Shown here one piece after another: positions 9,401 to 17,874 of a DNA stretch of 57,019 nucleotides. Each line of letters begins with the position of its first letter. Within the stretch, counting starts at the first letter, position 1. Source of the stretch: an uncultured Bacteroidota bacterium (GTDB lineage Bacteria; Bacteroidota; Bacteroidia; Chitinophagales; Chitinophagaceae); assembly GCA_903831935.1 (NCBI GenBank), contig CAIKZP010000209.1:1-57019 (forward strand), in the 5' to 3' direction. The position numbers were made by a program, and so were the translations under genes. The notes beneath the pieces are model-generated. The model was not told the DNA's origin and did no database searches. It saw only the letters and a list, made by a program, of their open reading frames with translations.

Positions 9401-11260
9401 ATGAAAAAAATATTTCTCTACATATTATTTATTACCGCTTTCTTTTATAGTGAAAGAATTCAAGCACAAATATTTTCTGTTGCTCCAGGCACACAAATGA
9501 ATATTGAAGCAGGTACTATTTTTAATGCAGAGAATATCACACTAACTCCCACAACAAAAATTTCATTAACTGGAATAAATCTTAATGTTAATAACACAGT
9601 AAGTAAAACGTTAACCAATAATTATATTTCAAGGGTATATAATTTCAGTGCAAATACGCCTGCATTTACAGGTGCTATTCAAATGCAGTACAACGATGGC
9701 ATTGAGCTAAAAAACATTGCAGAGCCGAATCTAAAACTTTTTATTAATAATGGAACAACTTGGCAGAGTTACTCAAATAGTATTGATGATGCTTTAAATA
9801 ATATAGTAAGCACTTCAAACATAGCTGGAGTAACGCTTAAAGAAATTACTTTAGGATGTATGACGCCTCAAGTGCCAACAGCAACTGGTGCAATAATATG
9901 CGCAGGAAATACAGCTATTTTAAAAGCAGTTGGTATTGGAACTTTAAGTTGGTATAGTGCTGCTACAGGGGGGTATTATTTAGGATCGGGAACCTCGTTT
10001 ACAACCCCAATTTTATCGGCAAGTAAAACGTATTATGTGCAAGACAGTACTTGTTCCGCTAGTACTAGATTGGCAGTAACAGCATCTGTTAATTTATCAC
10101 CTACACTATTTAATGTAACAGGTGGCGGTTCGTTTTGTGTAGGAGGATCAGGTGTTACAGTAGGTTTAAGCAATTCTCAAACAGGCGTTAATTATCAACT
10201 TAAACTAGAAGGAACAAATATTGGAGCACCAATTTCTGGCACTACAAAAGCAATAAGTTTTGGTAATCAATTGTCTGCCGGTTTATATTCTGTTATTGCA
10301 ACAAACGCAACAGGCTGTAGTATCTCAATGTCAAATACAGTAATCGTAAACATAAATTCTATACCTGCTATTAATCCTTCATTAATTAATCAAACGATTT
10401 GTACAGGTGTAAGTATTGCAACAATTGGTATTCCAGATACAAAAAATTCATTAGGAACTACCTATAGTTGGAGCAGAACTAATACAACATCTTTAACTGG
10501 TGTAGCAGCTAGTGGAACTACGCTACCAATTAGTGGAATTTTAAATAACACTACAACTATTCCACAGAATACTGTGTTTACATTCAAGGCAATTTCTTTA
10601 GCAGGTTGTAGTTTTAGTACAACTGCAACTGTTACTATAAATCCTAAACCAACCATTACACAACAACCTTCCAACACATCAAAAACAATTGCACAAACAG
10701 CAAGCTTTAGTGTTATTGCAACTGGTTTAGTTACTAGTTATCAATGGCAAGTGAGTGTAAATGGTGGTGTTACGTGGACAAATATTACTAATGCAGGATT
10801 ATACTCTGGCGCTAATTCAAGCACTATTTATATAACAGGTGTTACAATTGGTATGACCAATTATAAGTATCGATGCATAGCAACAGGTCAGTGTGATCCG
10901 CCAATAGTTTCTAATGCAGCAACTTTAACTGTTACTAAATCTTCTAATAACATTATTACAAGTATTGGCATACTAACAATGGATGCAATATCAATTTCTG
11001 AAAGTATTCCTGCAACTGTTCTTGCATTTCCTAACCCAACATCGGGTAATGTAAATATTGCTCTTGAGAATTTTAATATTGGTTCTGTAATTATTAAAAT
11101 TGTAGATAGCAAAGGCATACTTGTAAAAATCAAAGAGGTAACTGTTTCAAGCAAGAAAGAAGTAGTAATGATGGATATAAGCAGCTTGATTAACGGAGTT
11201 TATTATATTCAAGTGATTCAATCGAATCAAGTGAAATTAGTAACAGTAATAAAAAACTAG
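9401..11260 (+). CDS. Secreted Ig-like repeat protein with T9SS type A sorting domain
   Basis: This 619-residue protein starts with a signal peptide ending at AQ (residue 23). It continues with Ig/PKD-like beta-rich modules, including a CHU_C-like module around 155-230 (ICAGNTAILKA) and another around 420-515. It ends in a type A T9SS sorting domain at ~540-619, with the FPNPTSGNVNI and GVYYIQV signatures. T9SS cargo is exported through the outer membrane and anchored or released, so a cell-surface or extracellular role is expected. It lies 90 bp downstream of the giant fibre gene on the same strand and may be co-transcribed as its partner. The ligand is unknown. Confidence 0.85.
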   Translation: MKKIFLYILFITAFFYSERIQAQIFSVAPGTQMNIEAGTIFNAENITLTPTTKISLTGINLNVNNTVSKTLTNNYISRVYNFSANTPAFTGAIQMQYNDGIELKNIAEPNLKLFINNGTTWQSYSNSIDDALNNIVSTSNIAGVTLKEITLGCMTPQVPTATGAIICAGNTAILKAVGIGTLSWYSAATGGYYLGSGTSFTTPILSASKTYYVQDSTCSASTRLAVTASVNLSPTLFNVTGGGSFCVGGSGVTVGLSNSQTGVNYQLKLEGTNIGAPISGTTKAISFGNQLSAGLYSVIATNATGCSISMSNTVIVNINSIPAINPSLINQTICTGVSIATIGIPDTKNSLGTTYSWSRTNTTSLTGVAASGTTLPISGILNNTTTIPQNTVFTFKAISLAGCSFSTTATVTINPKPTITQQPSNTSKTIAQTASFSVIATGLVTSYQWQVSVNGGVTWTNITNAGLYSGANSSTIYITGVTIGMTNYKYRCIATGQCDPPIVSNAATLTVTKSSNNIITSIGILTMDAISISESIPATVLAFPNPTSGNVNIALENFNIGSVIIKIVDSKGILVKIKEVTVSSKKEVVMMDISSLINGVYYIQVIQSNQVKLVTVIKN

Positions 11261-11380
11261 AACACTATCCTGTAAACCATATAAGCTACTAAACTTGAAA
11301 GATGTTATAGAGTGAGCTTTTACTAATCTAACAAACTCTTCAATTTATCTAGGCATCTTACAGCATTAAAATTCATAACA

Positions 11381-11614
11381 TTAATATTTATTAGTGTCAT
11401 TGGGCTTGAAATAACGATAGGTTTTATATCCAATGTATATAAATACACCTCCACCTAATAGAGAATCATTTAAATTATCCTTATAGTACTTATTGCTTCT
11501 TTCTCTCTTTGATTCAGTTAAGCACTCTTCGTGGTACCACACATTTTTGGCAAGATATGTAGGCAATACTTCTTCGCAATATCTACAAAATCTATATTGT
11601 TGATTTATTTTCAT
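11381..11614 (-). CDS. Small protein with a zinc-finger-like CxxC...HxxC motif and a hydrophobic tail segment
   Basis: A 77-residue protein with no recognised family. Residues 10-13 form CRYC and residues 28-31 form HEEC, a spacing that would suit one zinc ion. A basic stretch (ESKRERSNKYY) is followed at about 53-66 by a glycine-rich hydrophobic segment that could insert in a membrane. It stands alone, with 120 bp of non-coding DNA on its 3' side and ~600 bp on its 5' side. The cysteine/histidine pattern is the main argument that it is real. It could also be a remnant of a mobile gene. Confidence 0.5.
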   Translation of the reverse strand: MKINQQYRFCRYCEEVLPTYLAKNVWYHEECLTESKRERSNKYYKDNLNDSLLGGGVFIYIGYKTYRYFKPNDTNKY

Positions 11615-12217
11615 AAAATTTAATCCCTTTTTTATCTAGGATAAACACAAGGTTAGTAAAATGTTTAACTAAAAAAACTGGTCTAAATTGATTCCGGCTA
11701 AAGTGCTATTCTCTGAAATAACAACTCTTATTCTCTGAAATAATACTTTTTATAAGTAGGGAATATGTTAATAATTATAGATGCTTTGATAGCTTGCTTT
11801 TCAGGAAAATGAGTGTTAAAAAAACGGAGTTATAACTATTTTATTCACATTTTGTGAATAGCAGAATCCAAAGCTTAAAAAACTAACTAATTGTAAAATA
11901 TACATTCACTGCAAATTCAAATTCTCCTAAAAAATTTACTTAAATAGTTTGCTTTTGCTTGTTTATAAAACACAAGCATTGCTTTTTTATACTCGAAAAA
12001 AATGGTTCTAAATTAAAAAAGATAGTAATGGTTGTTCAAGACTAGAAGCACTTTTTTATGTAAATAAGCACTTTGTTTTATCGCTTAAAAACTTAAAATA
12101 GTGCTTGATAAAACAAAAAAAAATGTGTGATAATTTGAATAACCAACCCTAATGCGGCGAAAAAACACAATATTCACCGCATATTTGCGGTGATTAAAAC
12201 CTAAAAAATATATACCT
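11615..12217. other. Non-coding AT-rich interval with several inverted repeats
   Basis: I find no convincing gene in these 603 bp. Directly visible features are: a 15-base direct repeat at 11707-11721 and 11729-11743; a perfect 7+7 palindrome at 11843-11859 (operator-like); a 6-bp stem at 11957-11977 followed by a T-rich stretch (weak terminator); and an 11-bp inverted repeat pairing 12072-12082 with 12107-12117. The right part is the leader and promoter region of the pterin dehydratase gene. Confidence 0.6.
12174..12193 (+). promoter_or_regulatory. Hairpin in the leader of the pterin dehydratase gene
   Basis: A perfect 7-bp stem (TCACCGC / GCGGTGA) with a 6-base loop lies 24 bases before the ATG at 12218. 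It is the only GC-rich structure in the interval. It could stabilise the leader or regulate translation; there is no U-tract that would make it a terminator. Confidence 0.4.
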
Positions 12218-12463
12218 ATGTCGTTTACTAATTGGACTGAGTTAAATAATAAACTAGAAAAAACCTTTAAGTTCAATAACTATAATGATGTTGTTTTATT
12301 CTCTAATAAAGTAATGCAAATTGCCATTATCCAAGACCATCATCCAGAAATTAATATCCATTATAACTTTGTAAAAGTATTGATCACCGATCATGAGAAA
12401 GGAGCGGTTTCAGAAAAATGCCATCGTTTTATTAATGAGGTTAATAAGATAAACATTAATTAG
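12218..12463 (+). CDS. phhB: 4a-hydroxytetrahydrobiopterin dehydratase (pterin-4a-carbinolamine dehydratase)
   Basis: An 81-residue cytosolic PCD/DCoH family protein that dehydrates 4a-hydroxytetrahydrobiopterin to regenerate the pterin cofactor. The family signature is clear at residues 40-60: DHHPEI, then HYNFVKVLITDHEKGAV, where the two histidines and the later DH form the active site. At 81 residues it is slightly shorter than the usual ~95-105. It is convergent with the photolyase gene, 36 bp apart. No phenylalanine hydroxylase is in the window, so the partner enzyme is unknown. Confidence 0.85.
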   Translation: MSFTNWTELNNKLEKTFKFNNYNDVVLFSNKVMQIAIIQDHHPEINIHYNFVKVLITDHEKGAVSEKCHRFINEVNKININ

Positions 12464-12499
12464 GTGAGTCTTTTAGAGAGATGCAAAAAATATCAATAA

Positions 12500-13963
12500 C
12501 TAAGTCTGACTAGTATGTTTTTTTAAAATCCGCTTGCCCTCTGCTTTCACGGCGGGGCTTTTTCTAAAACGCCAGATAATATCACTCGCATATTTTCTGG
12601 ATGCTTCCAAATCAACAATGGGTGCAGGATAGTATTTACCAATCTCGCATTGATAAAGTTCTTGTTCAATGGCACTGAGTTTCCAGGGCTCGTGGATTTG
12701 TGACGTTGGAATATTTACTAGCTCACTTACCCATTGCTTAATAAACAAACCATCTGCATCGTGTTCCATTGAATTTTTAATGGGGTTATAAATTCTAACG
12801 GTGTTAATGCCAGTTACACCAGATTGCATTTGTAATTGTGGATAGTGAATACCTGGTTCGTAGTCTAAAAACTGTCGTGCTAAAAAATGCAGGTCGCGCC
12901 AATCTTGCCAAAGATTAAATACAAAAAATGAAACGACCATTGCGCGCATCCTAAAATTTAAATAACCGGTTGTTACCAAGCAGCGCATACAAGCGTCTAT
13001 AATGGGGACTCCGGTTTTTCCATCCTGCCAAGCTTTAATGAAGGTTTCGTTTCTTGTCTTTTTAATTTGATCAAATGCTGCGTTCACGTTTTCAAATTCC
13101 ATTCTGCATTCGTCTTCAAACTTTTGCATAAAATGACAGTGCCAGTGTAGGCGCGATATAAAGTTAGATAGTGCCCTTTTATTGGGCGATGTAGCATAAT
13201 GCTGACTGGTGTACTGGTACAACATGCGCATACTAATATTGCCATAAGTCAAGTAGGGCGATAAACGGCTGCAACTTTTTCTACTTAACAATGGCTTCGA
13301 AATATGCTTACTATAATTTACGGCGCGCTCTTTTATAAAACTATCTAGGTATCGCCATGCCCAATATTCACCACCTTGCTGAAAGTTTTTGTTGCGGGTA
13401 GTAATTGTTTCTGCAAGTGGCGAGCCTTTCAAATCTTCGTAGAATTTTTGTTCGAGTTTCAAAATATTCCATCCAGATTCAGGAACGATTTTGGGTTGCT
13501 CGGTCATGGTTTTTTGCCAACGTTGCTGCCAAGTTTTTCTAGTTTTTAGTTTTCTAATCACACCGTTTAAAGGAGACTCTTTCCAAGCTATATTATATCG
13601 ATGGCAAAACTGCTGAACAGCCAAGTCTCTATTGTAAGTGATTTTATTACCCACTTCTATATGAGAAAAAATTTCATGAACATGGTATTGCTTTTGCATG
13701 GCTTCAAATACCGGTAGCACTTCAGCATGAAAAATATACAAGTCTGCGTTTAGGTCTTTGAGTTTTATACGCATTTCTTGTAAAGACTCATACACAAAAC
13801 GCCAGTGTCTGTTATCACTATCGTCATATGCCATAACTGATGGTTCAAAACAATAGAGTAAGAGGATGGGTAGGTTTTGCTGTTGCGCCTTCCACAGTGG
13901 CTCGTGGTCGGTAAACCGCAAGTCTCTTTTAAACCAAACAATATTTATATGGGGCTTTTCCAA
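12500..13963 (-). CDS. Cryptochrome/photolyase family flavoprotein
   Basis: A 487-residue FAD-binding photolyase-family protein, acting on UV photoproducts in DNA or as a blue-light receptor. The N-terminal antenna-binding Rossmann domain (IVWFKRDLR at 8-16) spans ~1-135. The helical FAD domain contains [25 protein letters not shown] and [10 protein letters not shown]. The usual WREFY-type segment of class I CPD photolyases is replaced by [12 protein letters not shown], so I do not assign a repair specificity. The start is TTG at 13963, chosen because no in-frame ATG exists before the essential first strand. It is near the rhodopsin operon, consistent with a life in light. Confidence 0.87.
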   Translation of the reverse strand: MEKPHINIVWFKRDLRFTDHEPLWKAQQQNLPILLLYCFEPSVMAYDDSDNRHWRFVYESLQEMRIKLKDLNADLYIFHAEVLPVFEAMQKQYHVHEIFSHIEVGNKITYNRDLAVQQFCHRYNIAWKESPLNGVIRKLKTRKTWQQRWQKTMTEQPKIVPESGWNILKLEQKFYEDLKGSPLAETITTRNKNFQQGGEYWAWRYLDSFIKERAVNYSKHISKPLLSRKSCSRLSPYLTYGNISMRMLYQYTSQHYATSPNKRALSNFISRLHWHCHFMQKFEDECRMEFENVNAAFDQIKKTRNETFIKAWQDGKTGVPIIDACMRCLVTTGYLNFRMRAMVVSFFVFNLWQDWRDLHFLARQFLDYEPGIHYPQLQMQSGVTGINTVRIYNPIKNSMEHDADGLFIKQWVSELVNIPTSQIHEPWKLSAIEQELYQCEIGKYYPAPIVDLEASRKYASDIIWRFRKSPAVKAEGKRILKKHTSQT

Positions 13964-14166
13964 ACTACTAAATCAACAGGTGGGTGTCGATTTTGTTTAG
14001 GTTGGTATTGTGGAAATAGCATTTAAATGACAACCATAAAATAATTTTACTTCAATCATGACTTTTCAATTATTTGAATTGGATACTTTCAATATGAAAA
14101 AGGAAATTATTTATCAAACAAAAACTTCGCTATTTGAGAAGTTTTATTACTTTTATATTACTTTAA

Positions 14167-14247
14167 ATGAAAGTCAGGCTTATAAGAAAACAATCAATTG
14201 AACGGTATGCTTTACAAAACGGCAACACTGCAGTATACAATTATTAA
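14167..14247 (+). pseudogene. HigB-type toxin remnant (first ~18 codons)
   Basis: An ATG at 14167 opens a 26-codon frame beginning MKVRLIRKQSIERYALQN, which resembles the N-terminus of Bacteroidetes HigB-type RNase toxins. The frame then runs into the start of the HigA-like gene in another frame and stops at 14245-14247. About 75-80 codons that would carry the catalytic core are missing. The simplest reading is an internal deletion that removed the toxin and left its antitoxin. This rests on recognising a short peptide. Confidence 0.5.
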
Positions 14248-14632
14248 AACAAAAAAGCAGTACAATAATTATTGTAATAAACTGGAATCGTTATTAGAAA
14301 TAAGCAAGCAAACAAAATGTATACAAGATGAAATTGAATTACTTAATCTTCTAATAGATAAATACGATTTAGAGCATAATACATTTCAAGATGCAGATCC
14401 GATAGAATTACTAAAAGCCCTAATGAAAGACCACAACATGAAAGCTGTTAATATAGCAGAGCTGTTAGATGTTGGCGAAGGGTTGGTTTCTGAAATGCTC
14501 AATTATAAGAAGGGATTATCAAAAGAAACCATTCGTATTCTTTCCGATAGGTTCAAGCTAAAACAAGAAGCTTTTAATAGACCTTATGAATTAAAAAAGA
14601 AAAAAGTATATTCTGTAATAAGCCTACGTTAG
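14207..14632 (+). CDS. HigA-like antitoxin / XRE-type regulator, orphaned
   Basis: A protein of 141 residues from ATG 14207 (a TTG at 14198 would add three). The N-terminal part (QYTIIKTKKQYNNYC) matches the dimerisation region of HigA-type antitoxins. Residues ~70-125 form an XRE helix-turn-helix (VNIAELLDVGEGLVSEML). Such antitoxins bind HigB and repress the shared promoter. Here the toxin gene upstream is reduced to a few codons, so the protein probably acts as a solitary regulator or is decaying. The first ~8 residues seem to be read from the deletion junction. Confidence 0.75.
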   Translation: MLYKTATLQYTIIKTKKQYNNYCNKLESLLEISKQTKCIQDEIELLNLLIDKYDLEHNTFQDADPIELLKALMKDHNMKAVNIAELLDVGEGLVSEMLNYKKGLSKETIRILSDRFKLKQEAFNRPYELKKKKVYSVISLR

Positions 14633-14652
14633 AAAAAGAGTATGAAAAGAAT

Positions 14653-15534
14653 TTATTCTTTATTATAAATATTTTGCATCACCTGCATGTGTGGTAGCGT
14701 TAGTAAACTAATCATAATAATTAGAGCAGGTGCGCCAAAATTTTGCCAAACTGAATTTGGGGTTATTGCATAAATAATTATCAAACCAAACATGGAAAGT
14801 AAAGTAAATGGAATAGCTTTTTTCCATAACTGCGCAATTGTGTTTTGCGAATTAATATACATTTTAATATCGTTAAATGCCTGCCAGCCATGCCATCCAG
14901 AAAAGTAAAAGGCAAATCCTCCTATCAACCCTAATTTATTAGTAAGAATAAGCAGTAGCATAAATAATATCCAATCGATTCTTTTGCTCTTTTCGGGAAA
15001 AGAAAGTAGCCCTGTTAATAAAATAAAAATGATTGATGGGATTTTAAATAGAAAATAAATAATAATAAAAATAGGATCTGCTTTTGGAATGATTAACTGT
15101 AACCAATTAATTAAATCTACCTGATGGGGTAGCAAGAGCCATGCTGTTAAAACTAAACCATACAAAAAACTGAGATATTTATTTTCTTTCCCGAAATAAT
15201 GCATATCCGTTGCGCCAAAATGAAATGCCGTTAAAAAAATAAAGAAGCATAAGCTCAATCCTGGAAGGAACCACCAAAAGCAACCATAAATTAACATGAA
15301 GAGTGTATAGCGGTAAATAAAATGAGCTAGGGTAAATTTGTTGTTTCTTTTGTTGGATGTTGTTTTTGCCACAAGATGATCAATAGCACCATGAGGAATA
15401 CCCGTAAATATAAGACCTATAAAAAGGATAAATATTTCAATGACGAATTGCTTTTGAGGAAAAAAGAATAGTATCAATTTTAAAAACAACCCAGTTATTA
15501 AAAGAATTATTAAATATGTAATGGAAGATTTCAT
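14653..15534 (-). CDS. blh: Brp/Blh family beta-carotene 15,15'-dioxygenase (retinal synthase)
   Basis: A 293-residue integral membrane enzyme that cleaves beta-carotene into two retinal molecules for the neighbouring rhodopsin. About seven to eight hydrophobic helices are visible. The conserved histidine motifs that bind iron in this family are present: GIPHGAIDHLVA (~47-58), AFHFGATDMHYF, GWHGWQAF and LPHMQVMQNIY near the C-terminus. It is the last gene of the rhodopsin operon, one base after the lycopene cyclase stop, so translation is likely coupled. Confidence 0.92.
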   Translation of the reverse strand: MKSSITYLIILLITGLFLKLILFFFPQKQFVIEIFILFIGLIFTGIPHGAIDHLVAKTTSNKRNNKFTLAHFIYRYTLFMLIYGCFWWFLPGLSLCFFIFLTAFHFGATDMHYFGKENKYLSFLYGLVLTAWLLLPHQVDLINWLQLIIPKADPIFIIIYFLFKIPSIIFILLTGLLSFPEKSKRIDWILFMLLLILTNKLGLIGGFAFYFSGWHGWQAFNDIKMYINSQNTIAQLWKKAIPFTLLSMFGLIIIYAITPNSVWQNFGAPALIIMISLLTLPHMQVMQNIYNKE

Positions 15535-15535
15535 T

Positions 15536-16666
15536 TTATTTAAAAATTTGTTTTAAAAAAGGAATTGCAGGTAATTTTTTAAAAATCGAAGCTTCTTCAT
15601 AAAGCGTTGTTTCTTCATATAAGAATTTTAGAATCATAGGGATAGGTGTTTTTTTAAACAACTTACCAAATATGCTTACAGCCTCTGCTGGATTTTCTAA
15701 AATTATTTTTAATAAGAGTTTATCATAAAATTTAAACCTTTTTGGCCCCAAATTTTTCGAGGACTTATTTGCAAAGTAATTGCTTGCTAATCTTTCAGCA
15801 TCAATTTGCATTTTTTCAAATCCATATCCTGATGATGCTTTTATTTTTCCTGCAGCACTTCCTATTAATATTTCACCGGCCTTTCCTAAAGCAGTATGGT
15901 TATAATAAGCCATAGGAATTTTCCCCTCTTCCATCGACTCTATTTGATACTTAGCCCCATTCAATTTATTGGAAATATATTGATTTAACTGTTTAAAATA
16001 AACACTATCATTCCATATTTCAGTTGAAAATGCCGTAACCTCAATAAGCGCCTCATTGTTTGAGTATGGTAGAATATATACAAAGTCGAATGAATTTGGT
16101 AAACAGTTACTGAAATCCATTATTGTCATTGTATTTTGATCAAATATATTCTCCGCTGTTTTTATATGCCAACCCTTAAAGTGTTGCCATAAAAATATTG
16201 GCGCCTCGTGAAATTCTTTTTCTATAATACTACTATAAACAGTAGATGAAATGTAATCATGATTTTTACAAATCACTTTAGATAAATGCGTTGTAGTTTT
16301 TTCAATACTTAGTACCTCATCTCTAATAATAGTAATATTAGAAAATTGAGGAATAAATTCATTTAAAAAGTAGTGATAAAAATCTTCTCCTTTAATGGAA
16401 GAGTATGTATAAGGATCGATTGCTTGTGTAGTGTTGAAATTTGCTGTTGCAAAATGAATATTTTGCCAAGAACTTGTAATTAGGTGTTGAAGTGGATGAT
16501 TGCCTTTATGCCAGAAGCACCATGTTTTTTGTTGATGCTGTAACTCTTTTTCAATGACCACTATTTTTAGCGACTCAAATGTTGGGTAACGTTGTAAATT
16601 GAATAGAAGAAGCATTGAAGAACATCCACCACCACAAATAATTATATCTACTTTTTCTTTTATCAA
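15536..16666 (-). CDS. crtY: Lycopene beta-cyclase
   Basis: An FAD/NAD(P)-dependent cyclase that converts lycopene into beta-carotene, the substrate of the next gene. A Rossmann motif (DIIICGGGCSS) opens the protein. It is followed by WCFWHKG, IPMAYYN and GSAAGKIKASSGYGF, which are characteristic of CrtY. I place the start at TTG 16666 (376 residues), a few residues before the Rossmann strand. The longer frame to 16720 would translate through a terminator-like hairpin and add 18 unusual residues. Genes for earlier steps (crtE, crtB, crtI) are not in this window. Confidence 0.88.
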   Translation of the reverse strand: MIKEKVDIIICGGGCSSMLLLFNLQRYPTFESLKIVVIEKELQHQQKTWCFWHKGNHPLQHLITSSWQNIHFATANFNTTQAIDPYTYSSIKGEDFYHYFLNEFIPQFSNITIIRDEVLSIEKTTTHLSKVICKNHDYISSTVYSSIIEKEFHEAPIFLWQHFKGWHIKTAENIFDQNTMTIMDFSNCLPNSFDFVYILPYSNNEALIEVTAFSTEIWNDSVYFKQLNQYISNKLNGAKYQIESMEEGKIPMAYYNHTALGKAGEILIGSAAGKIKASSGYGFEKMQIDAERLASNYFANKSSKNLGPKRFKFYDKLLLKIILENPAEAVSIFGKLFKKTPIPMILKFLYEETTLYEEASIFKKLPAIPFLKQIFK

Positions 16667-16690
16667 CGTGTAATGAAATATTATATAATG

Positions 16691-16731
16691 AAAAAGCATG
16701 CTTTGCATATGAAAATACAAAGCATGCTTTT
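16691..16731 (-). terminator. Strong hairpin between the rhodopsin and crtY genes
   Basis: Bases 16692-16705 and 16718-16731 form a perfect 14-bp stem with a 12-base loop. On the minus strand the stem is followed by a short T run (16695-16691). It begins 21 bases after the rhodopsin stop and ends just before the likely crtY start. This suits a leaky terminator or a 3' stabiliser that keeps rhodopsin mRNA far above the enzyme mRNAs. Confidence 0.75.
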
Positions 16732-16752
16732 AAATTTTTTATTCAGTGCTAG

Positions 16753-17487
16753 TTATGCAGCTTCTTTACGAGAAAGCGCATAAATAACTAATCCGAAACC
16801 GATTTTATTTACAGCATCACCTATGTTGTAAACAATATCCATTGCATGACTAGCTGCTGCTGGATCACTAACTAATTGTAGTCCAAATAATCCACCTGGA
16901 GTACCTAAAATGTAACCCAATGGATAAATTGCCCAACCAACTAAAACGAACCAAGCCAATGTTTTAGTTGCTTTTGCAACTGCATCACCTGCGTCTTTAG
17001 CTAGTTTTGATACTTCGCCAAACCATACTAAGTATGCAATGTAGAAGTAAGCTAAGCCGCTAATAACTCCCCATAGAACACTTTTGTTTCTGTCTACAGT
17101 TTCGCCTAAATAACCAGTAACTAACATTACTAGTGAAGCGAAAATTAATTTCCACAAAAGACCACTTTTTGCGCCAGCCTTTTTGGTAATTAAATAAAAC
17201 TCAACACACATAAGAGGTACCGTTAAGGTCCAATCTACATAACGGAAAAATGTTGGTGATTCACCTGTTTCTAAATTGTAGCCGCGCATGTAATAATAAT
17301 GCACAGCAGCAATAAATGTAATTAATCCAGAAACCAAAACAGAAGTTCTCCATTTAGCTGAAGTGTTTTGAATTTCAAAGAAGAAGAAAACAGAAGCGGC
17401 CATCATGGCCATACATCCAATAAAGAATGTAAATGCAACGTAATTGTCACTAGCAATTACTTGCACATTTAAAAGTGTTTGATTCAT
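16753..17487 (-). CDS. Proteorhodopsin, green-type light-driven proton pump with a fenestration glycine
   Basis: A 244-residue seven-helix rhodopsin. Retinal lysine is K228 (GDAVNKIGFG) with counter-ion D224. The helix C motif gives D85 (proton acceptor), T89 and E96 (proton donor), the DTE signature of outward proton pumps, and H63 pairs with D85. The tuning position (105 in proteorhodopsin) is M93, which predicts green absorption. Aligning helix E on its Y-I-x-Y segment puts G140 where bacteriorhodopsin has W138 and xanthorhodopsin has the glycine that lets a carotenoid antenna touch retinal. It is the first gene of an operon with crtY and blh, with its own promoter and a hairpin after it. 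Confidence 0.94.
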   Translation of the reverse strand: MNQTLLNVQVIASDNYVAFTFFIGCMAMMAASVFFFFEIQNTSAKWRTSVLVSGLITFIAAVHYYYMRGYNLETGESPTFFRYVDWTLTVPLMCVEFYLITKKAGAKSGLLWKLIFASLVMLVTGYLGETVDRNKSVLWGVISGLAYFYIAYLVWFGEVSKLAKDAGDAVAKATKTLAWFVLVGWAIYPLGYILGTPGGLFGLQLVSDPAAASHAMDIVYNIGDAVNKIGFGLVIYALSRKEAA

Positions 17488-17552
17488 ATGGCATTTTTTT
17501 AAAAGTTAATAAATTTTATTTTTTTTTTGTTTAAAGAAACAATAAAAATATA

Positions 17553-17583
17553 CAAAATATAGATGTATATAATTGTTAATCAA
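17553..17583 (-). promoter_or_regulatory. Likely promoter of the rhodopsin operon
   Basis: On the minus strand a TTG (17583-17581) is followed after 19 bases by TATATTTTG (17561-17553). This is close to the Bacteroidetes consensus TTG-N19-TAnnTTTG but has one extra base. Transcription would start about 60 bases before the rhodopsin ATG, leaving an AT-rich leader. Confidence 0.45.
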
Positions 17584-17874
17584 ACAGTTATGTTATATTA
17601 TAGGGGTTACTGTTTTTCTATATTTGACAAAAAAATTATACAAAATGCCGAAAAAAAGAAATATCTAACTATCGTTTTTCTTGAAATAATCCAACTTAAA
17701 CTAAGCCAGTTTTACTGTTATGGAAAGAAAAACTAACCGAATCACAAAAAAAATAAAGAATTGAAATGTATAGACGAACGTAATGAAAGCCAAGACCATC
17801 TATAGGTCGGCCTAAACCCTGCTTTGGTTTTTGTTATATCTTCATTGATACCCTTAAGATTTAAATTACATACC
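17584..17874 (+). promoter_or_regulatory. Intergenic region upstream of the M28 peptidase gene
   Basis: The region lies between two divergent genes. A perfect TAnnTTTG box (TATATTTG) is at 17619-17626 on the plus strand, with no TTG at the usual -33 distance. A short stem (GACC/GGTC) near 17790-17805 and an AAACC/GGTTT stem near 17812-17829 are weak. I see no gene here; a TTG-started extension of the peptidase frame from 17824 does not look like a signal peptide. Confidence 0.35.

Noticed and set aside
9401-11260. A second DGR target
   Set aside because: Its C-terminus is a T9SS sorting domain and its codon use stays A/T-ended to the stop.
14058-14201. A 47-codon frame before higA (starts MTFQLFELD)
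   Set aside because: No recognisable family; it overlaps the toxin remnant and the antitoxin start. Kept only as a low-probability small gene.
16667-16720. N-terminal extension of CrtY from 16720
   Set aside because: It would be translated through a 14-bp hairpin and precede the Rossmann strand with an atypical hydrophobic peptide.
17790-17830. Riboswitch or attenuator before the M28 gene
   Set aside because: The stems are only 4-5 bp, with no recognisable riboswitch core.
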